Shown here piece after piece: positions 15,074 through 18,057 of a stretch of 18,057 nucleotides of DNA; the first letter of the stretch is position 1, and each line of letters opens with the position of its first letter. The stretch covers positions 1 to 18,057 of the forward strand of contig JAOPYP010000274.1 of assembly GCA_025964635.1 (NCBI GenBank), written 5' to 3'. Under the pieces are notes generated by a model that did not search any database, was not told the DNA's origin, and saw nothing but the letters and a program-made list of their open reading frames with translations. This DNA comes from Actinomycetes bacterium. Its GTDB lineage: Bacteria; Actinomycetota; Actinomycetes; Streptosporangiales; Streptosporangiaceae. Both the position numbers and the translations under genes were made by a program.

Positions 15074-15216
15074 GCTCCTGCGATAGCCGAGCCGAAGCCT
15101 TGCCGCGATCAGCCAGACCAGCGGCGCGCCACGGCCGCTGCCGAATCCCCCCGCTCCATACCCTGCCTACTACGTCCTGCCCATGCCCGTGCAGACTCGC
15201 CTCGCCCGCCGGGTGG

Positions 15217-15239
15217 GCGGCCTGAAATCCTCAGGCCGC
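15217..15239 (-). terminator. terminator overlapping the DUF4193 stop codon
   Basis: On the minus strand GCGGCCTGA, loop GGATT and TCAGGCCGC form a perfect 9-bp hairpin. Its left arm contains the last codons and the TGA stop (15233-15231) of the DUF4193 gene. An overlapping hairpin, CGCCC/GGGCG (15203-15219), could compete with it. There is no T tract. Confidence 0.58.
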
Positions 15240-15530
15240 GCACTCGCGGCAGATCGGCTGGCCATTGCGGTCCTCGGCCAGTTGACTCCGGTGATGCACC
15301 AGGAAGCACCGCGAGCAGGTGAACTCGTCCGCCTGCCGCGGAATGACTCGGAACGACAGTTCCTCGTTGGACAGATCCGCTCCAGGCAGCTCCAGCGACT
15401 CTGCGACATCATCTGGGTCGATGTCGATCGTGCTGGAAGACTTGTCCATCCGGCGCGCCTGCAGCTCCTGCAGGCTGTCTTCAGTGAGCTCGTCGTCTGT
15501 CTTACGCGGGCTGTCATAGTCGGTTGCCAT
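15231..15530 (-). CDS. DUF4193 zinc-ribbon protein
   Basis: This 99-aa acidic protein matches DUF4193, a family found across actinobacteria (including mycobacteria) with unknown function. The N-terminus is charged and helical (DELTEDSLQELQARRMDK). The middle is acidic (IDIDPDDVAESLELPGADL). The C-terminus carries C72-x2-C75 and C94-x2-C97, which should bind one zinc. The pattern of an acidic arm plus a zinc ribbon suggests a partner of a larger machine, but nothing here shows which. ATG at 15530 has a purine-rich GGAGGGGGTGGAG upstream, the last GGAG being about 7 nt away. Its terminator includes the stop codon. In other actinomycetes I recall it near dut and an inositol phosphatase gene; here an inositol-phosphatase-family gene lies about 1.7 kb away. 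Confidence 0.93.
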   Translation of the reverse strand: MATDYDSPRKTDDELTEDSLQELQARRMDKSSSTIDIDPDDVAESLELPGADLSNEELSFRVIPRQADEFTCSRCFLVHHRSQLAEDRNGQPICRECAA

Positions 15531-15847
15531 CTGGGTACTCCACCCCCTCCTTCGTTATGCGCCTTGTCGCGCGGATGTAACGCTCGGCAGGCCGTGATTT
15601 GTGCCCGATTCCGGCGGGGAATTCTGTCACGTCCGCCGGCCGCGCACACGGAGGGTACGGGCTAGAGCGCGCCGTGTCCGTGTCTTCACCGACCTGGGCG
15701 CCCGATCCGCAGCGACGGGGCTCGGGCGCAAAGCTCCCAACACGTGCTTGCGTCGGTAACTTCCCCCGATCTGTGCACGCCAAGCACGGAAGAGTGCGTA
15801 TCGTACGAAACTGATCTCCCACCCCGCAGGATCAGCGGAGCCGCCGC
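15531..15847. other. divergent intergenic region with three inverted repeats
   Basis: These 317 bp separate DUF4193 (minus) from the pseudokinase (plus) and should hold both promoters. No clear -35/-10 pair is seen in either direction; TAACGA near 15553 (minus) is a weak -10. Inverted repeats are CCGGCGG/CCGCCGG (15611-15639), GCGCCCGA/TCGGGCGC (15698-15729) and CGTGCTTG/CAAGCACG (15743-15788), plus the 8-bp palindrome TCGTACGA (15801-15808). No open reading frame here has a credible start and content. Confidence 0.5.
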
Positions 15848-17146
15848 ATGCCCCTCGTCACGCCACTGCGGCCCGATGATCTTCGGCGGGTCGGCCGTTA
15901 CCGGCTGTCCGGCCGGATCGCGGATGGCCTGGACCACCCGAATTCCGCCGGGACCTTCCTGTCCCGCCTCCCGGACGGGACCCCGGTCGCGGTCACCCTG
16001 CTGGCCAGGACGGCGGTCCCCAACTCAGCCTCCCGGGACCGCTTCACGGCCGAGGCCACGGTGGCCCGGAGGGTCGCCCCGTTCTGCGCGGCGCGCATCC
16101 TGGACGCCGGGTTCGACGGCGATCAGCCTTTCCTGGTCAGCGAGTTCATCGAAGGCCCGTCCCTGGCCGAGACCGTCGCGGCCGAGGGGCCCCTGGAGGG
16201 GCCGGTGCTGGACGCGCTGGCCATCGGTGCGGCCACCGGGCTCACCTCCATCCACCAGGCCGGGCTGGTGCACGGGGATTTCGGGCCCGATCATGTGGTG
16301 CTCGGCGCGGAAGGACCGCGGGTCGTCCACTTCAGCACCACGCCGCCGTACGGTCCGGCGACGCCGTCCGCGGACCTGCTCGCCTGGGCCCAGACAATCC
16401 TGTTCGCCGCGGGCCGGCCGGAGGTGGCCAGCCTGCCTGAGCCGCTGCGGAACACGGTAGGCGCCTGCTTCTCCCCGGACCCGGCCAGCCGCCCGCCGGC
16501 CCGGACGCTGGTCACGGCGCTGCTTGGCCACAACGACCCGGCGGCCGGGCTTCTCGCCGAGGGCACCCGGCGGGCCCGGGCCGCGGGCCGCGGCCGGGTC
16601 AGCCCGGACGCCGACGGCCCGGACGAGACCTCCACGGGGTCCCGGTCCCGCCGGGTCGCGTGGGCCGCGGCCTGCGTGGCCTGCATCGCGATCATCGTGG
16701 TGGCGGCCACCCTGATCGCCACGCACCGCAACACCCCGGCCACCACGGCCACCCCGGTCGCGGCGGATCACACCACGGCCTCGGCGCACACGTCGTCCGC
16801 GGCGCCCACGGCGACCCCCACGATCCCTCAGGACCTGGCGGGCACCTGGTCCGGCACGGTCCGGCAGACCCAGCCGGCGCTCGCGGTGACGGTCCGGATC
16901 AGCTTCGCCGCGGGCCGCTCAGCCGGGACCATCTCCTACCCGCAACTCGGCTGCTCCGGCCAGCTGCTGCTGGTCTCGGTGCTGGCCGGCACCTTCACGC
17001 TGGAGCAGGGCATCACCAAGGGCCAGCAGAGCTGCGAGAGCGGCGTGGTGCTGCTCAGCCCGGCGGGCAACTCGGCGCTGGCGTTCAAGTTCCGCCGCAG
17101 CGACGCCCCCAGCCCGGCCGGGGTGCTCAGCAAGACCGGCTCCTGA
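15848..17146 (+). CDS. membrane-anchored Ser/Thr pseudokinase with extracytoplasmic domain
   Basis: This 432-aa protein has a eukaryotic-type kinase fold (about 16-228), a linker, one TM helix (about 270-292), a Thr/Ala/Pro-rich stalk (295-327) and a small beta-rich extracytoplasmic domain (328-417) with Cys369 and Cys396. The fold is evident from PVAVTLLA (beta 3), FTAEATVARRV (alpha C, Glu69), LVSEFIEGPSLAETV (hinge), IHQAGLVHGDFGPDHVVL (catalytic loop) and DPASRPPARTLV (subdomain XI). Key residues are lost. The ATP-binding Lys is Thr50, the catalytic-loop Asn is His149, DFG has become VHFS (160-163), and there is no Gly-rich loop. Asp144 remains. Phosphotransfer is therefore unlikely, and a scaffold or sensor role is inferred. 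ATG at 15848 has GGAG 7 nt upstream. The outer domain, starting DLAGTWSGTVRQ, looks like a small beta barrel. Confidence 0.88.
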   Translation: MPLVTPLRPDDLRRVGRYRLSGRIADGLDHPNSAGTFLSRLPDGTPVAVTLLARTAVPNSASRDRFTAEATVARRVAPFCAARILDAGFDGDQPFLVSEFIEGPSLAETVAAEGPLEGPVLDALAIGAATGLTSIHQAGLVHGDFGPDHVVLGAEGPRVVHFSTTPPYGPATPSADLLAWAQTILFAAGRPEVASLPEPLRNTVGACFSPDPASRPPARTLVTALLGHNDPAAGLLAEGTRRARAAGRGRVSPDADGPDETSTGSRSRRVAWAAACVACIAIIVVAATLIATHRNTPATTATPVAADHTTASAHTSSAAPTATPTIPQDLAGTWSGTVRQTQPALAVTVRISFAAGRSAGTISYPQLGCSGQLLLVSVLAGTFTLEQGITKGQQSCESGVVLLSPAGNSALAFKFRRSDAPSPAGVLSKTGS

Positions 17147-17185
17147 GCCGCCCGCCGGCCCAGCAGTCCCGCCGCTGGCCTGGGC
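17138..17185. terminator. hairpins between convergent genes
   Basis: GGCTC-CT-GAGCC (17138-17149) includes the pseudokinase TGA stop. It is followed by GCCCAG-CAG (17158-17166) pairing with CTG and CTGGGC (17175-17185), with a 2-nt bulge. The two stems fill most of the 48-nt gap to the inositol-phosphatase-family gene on the other strand and could end transcription from both sides. No T tract is present. Confidence 0.42.
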
Positions 17186-17194
17186 TCATGCTTC

Positions 17195-18046
17195 TCAGTC
17201 CGGGGTGCTGGCTTCCTCGGCGTCCCGCTCGGGATCGAGGCTGCGCAGCAGGTCGTGCAGTTCCCGGAACAGCCCGGGCCCGGCCGCGATGGTGAGTTCC
17301 GGGCTGGGTGGCCGGCCGTCCAGCCCGCCCACCCGGGCGCCCGCCTCGGCCGCGATCAGGCCGCCCGCGGCCCAGTCCCAGTAGTTGACGCCCCGCTCGT
17401 AGTAGGCGTCGACCCGGCCGGTGGCGACCGAGCAGAGATCCACCGCGCAGGAGCCGCCCCGGCGGATGTCACGGACCTGCGGCAGCACGACGGCCACGAC
17501 CTCGCCCTGCACCACCCGCCGGGCCTGCGCGTACCCGAACCCGGTGGAGACCAGCGCCCTCCGCAACGGAACCCCGTCGTTGCACCGTAGCGGGACGGCC
17601 GGCGCCCCGTCCGGGTGCAGCCAGCTGCCCTGCCCGGCGACGGCGGTGAACACCTCGCGGTGCCGCGGGACCGCCACCACCCCGGCGACGACCGTGCCGT
17701 CCACCTCGGCCGCGATGCTCACCGCCCAGTCCGCCAGGCCGTAGAGGTAGTTGACGGTGCCGTCCAGCGGGTCGACGATCCAGCGGACCCGGCCGTGACC
17801 GGATTCGCCGCCTTCCTCCCCCAGGATGGCGTCGCCGGGCCGTTCGGCCCGGATCCGCTCCGCGATCATCGCCTCGGCCGCGCGGTCCATCTCGGTGACC
17901 ACGTCGGTCGGGCTGGATTTGGTGCTGGCCACTTCCGGGCGGCCCTGAGGGCCGGCCGGGCGGCGGGCGGCCAGCATGCCGGCCGCCGCCCCGGCGGCCG
18001 ACCGGGCCAGGGTGAGCAGGGAACCGGGGTCCGGCGGGCCGGCCAC
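17195..18046 (-). CDS. inositol monophosphatase family protein
   Basis: This 283-aa Mg-dependent, lithium-sensitive-type sugar phosphatase would hydrolyse inositol phosphate or a related substrate (fructose bisphosphate, PAP or histidinol phosphate are alternatives in the superfamily). Signature residues are intact: E77 in GEEGG, D92 and D95 in WIVDPLDGTVNY, and D224 in NYWDWAAG. These are the metal-binding positions. The length is normal for the family. The start is GTG at 18046, only 11 nt from the window edge, so a longer start beyond the edge cannot be excluded. A TGA on the minus strand at 18057-18055 is out of frame and might end an upstream gene in the same operon. It converges with the pseudokinase gene. 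Confidence 0.9.
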   Translation of the reverse strand: MAGPPDPGSLLTLARSAAGAAAGMLAARRPAGPQGRPEVASTKSSPTDVVTEMDRAAEAMIAERIRAERPGDAILGEEGGESGHGRVRWIVDPLDGTVNYLYGLADWAVSIAAEVDGTVVAGVVAVPRHREVFTAVAGQGSWLHPDGAPAVPLRCNDGVPLRRALVSTGFGYAQARRVVQGEVVAVVLPQVRDIRRGGSCAVDLCSVATGRVDAYYERGVNYWDWAAGGLIAAEAGARVGGLDGRPPSPELTIAAGPGLFRELHDLLRSLDPERDAEEASTPD

Positions 18047-18057
18047 GGCGCCGCTCA

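Noticed and set aside
15514..15822. 102-residue minus-strand frame upstream of DUF4193
   Set aside because: It overlaps the DUF4193 start and ribosome site, has no conserved content, and covers the region where promoters are expected.
1..18057. CRISPR array, insertion sequence, toxin-antitoxin or defence system
   Set aside because: No regularly spaced repeats, transposase motifs, terminal inverted repeats or paired small toxin genes were found on either strand.

Overview
The window is 18 kb of ordinary-looking chromosome from a high-GC actinobacterium. The evidence is the very GC-rich codon usage, frequent GTG/TTG starts, purine-rich Shine-Dalgarno sites, a complete cvnABCD conservon, a DUF4193 zinc-ribbon gene and a PadR/HAAS pair. 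The conservon points to Streptomycetales, Streptosporangiales or relatives; the genus cannot be fixed from this sequence. I see no mobile element, CRISPR array, phage gene or recognisable defence island.

Layout. Left edge: an elongator tRNA-Met(CAU) on the minus strand. At 180-4792 (minus), a four-gene conservon runs cvnA-cvnB-cvnC-cvnD: a large NIT/HAMP sensor kinase with a long disordered tail, a roadblock protein, a DUF742 protein and a Ras-like small GTPase. A 569-bp gene-free stretch with two palindromes follows, then an acyl-CoA dehydrogenase (5362-6561, minus). Divergent from it is a double zinc-ribbon/FHA protein (6699-7328, plus) that ends in a strong hairpin terminator.

The plus-strand block 7480-11130 holds two units. 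The first is an APC-family permease whose stop overlaps the start of an acetamidase/formamidase-family hydrolase, probably an uptake-and-hydrolysis pair. The second is a PadR regulator overlapping a four-helix HAAS-type membrane protein, driven by a clear promoter that contains an inverted repeat and lies so close to the start codon that the mRNA is probably leaderless. A perfect 10-bp hairpin separates this block from a convergent minus-strand operon (14990-11282): lipoprotein phosphoesterase, metal-dependent amidohydrolase of the YtcJ type and aldo/keto reductase, with spacings of 1 and 39 nt.

Right end: the DUF4193 gene (minus), a 317-bp divergent intergenic region with three inverted repeats, a membrane-anchored pseudokinase with an extracytoplasmic domain (plus), and a convergent inositol-monophosphatase-family gene (minus) reaching the window edge.

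The least ordinary items are the pseudokinase (Lys, Asn and DFG all lost), the four Trp-Asp/Glu repeats in the disordered tail of CvnA, the operator-in-promoter of the PadR gene, and the phosphoesterase-amidohydrolase-reductase operon. Functions are read from motifs by eye; no database search was done.
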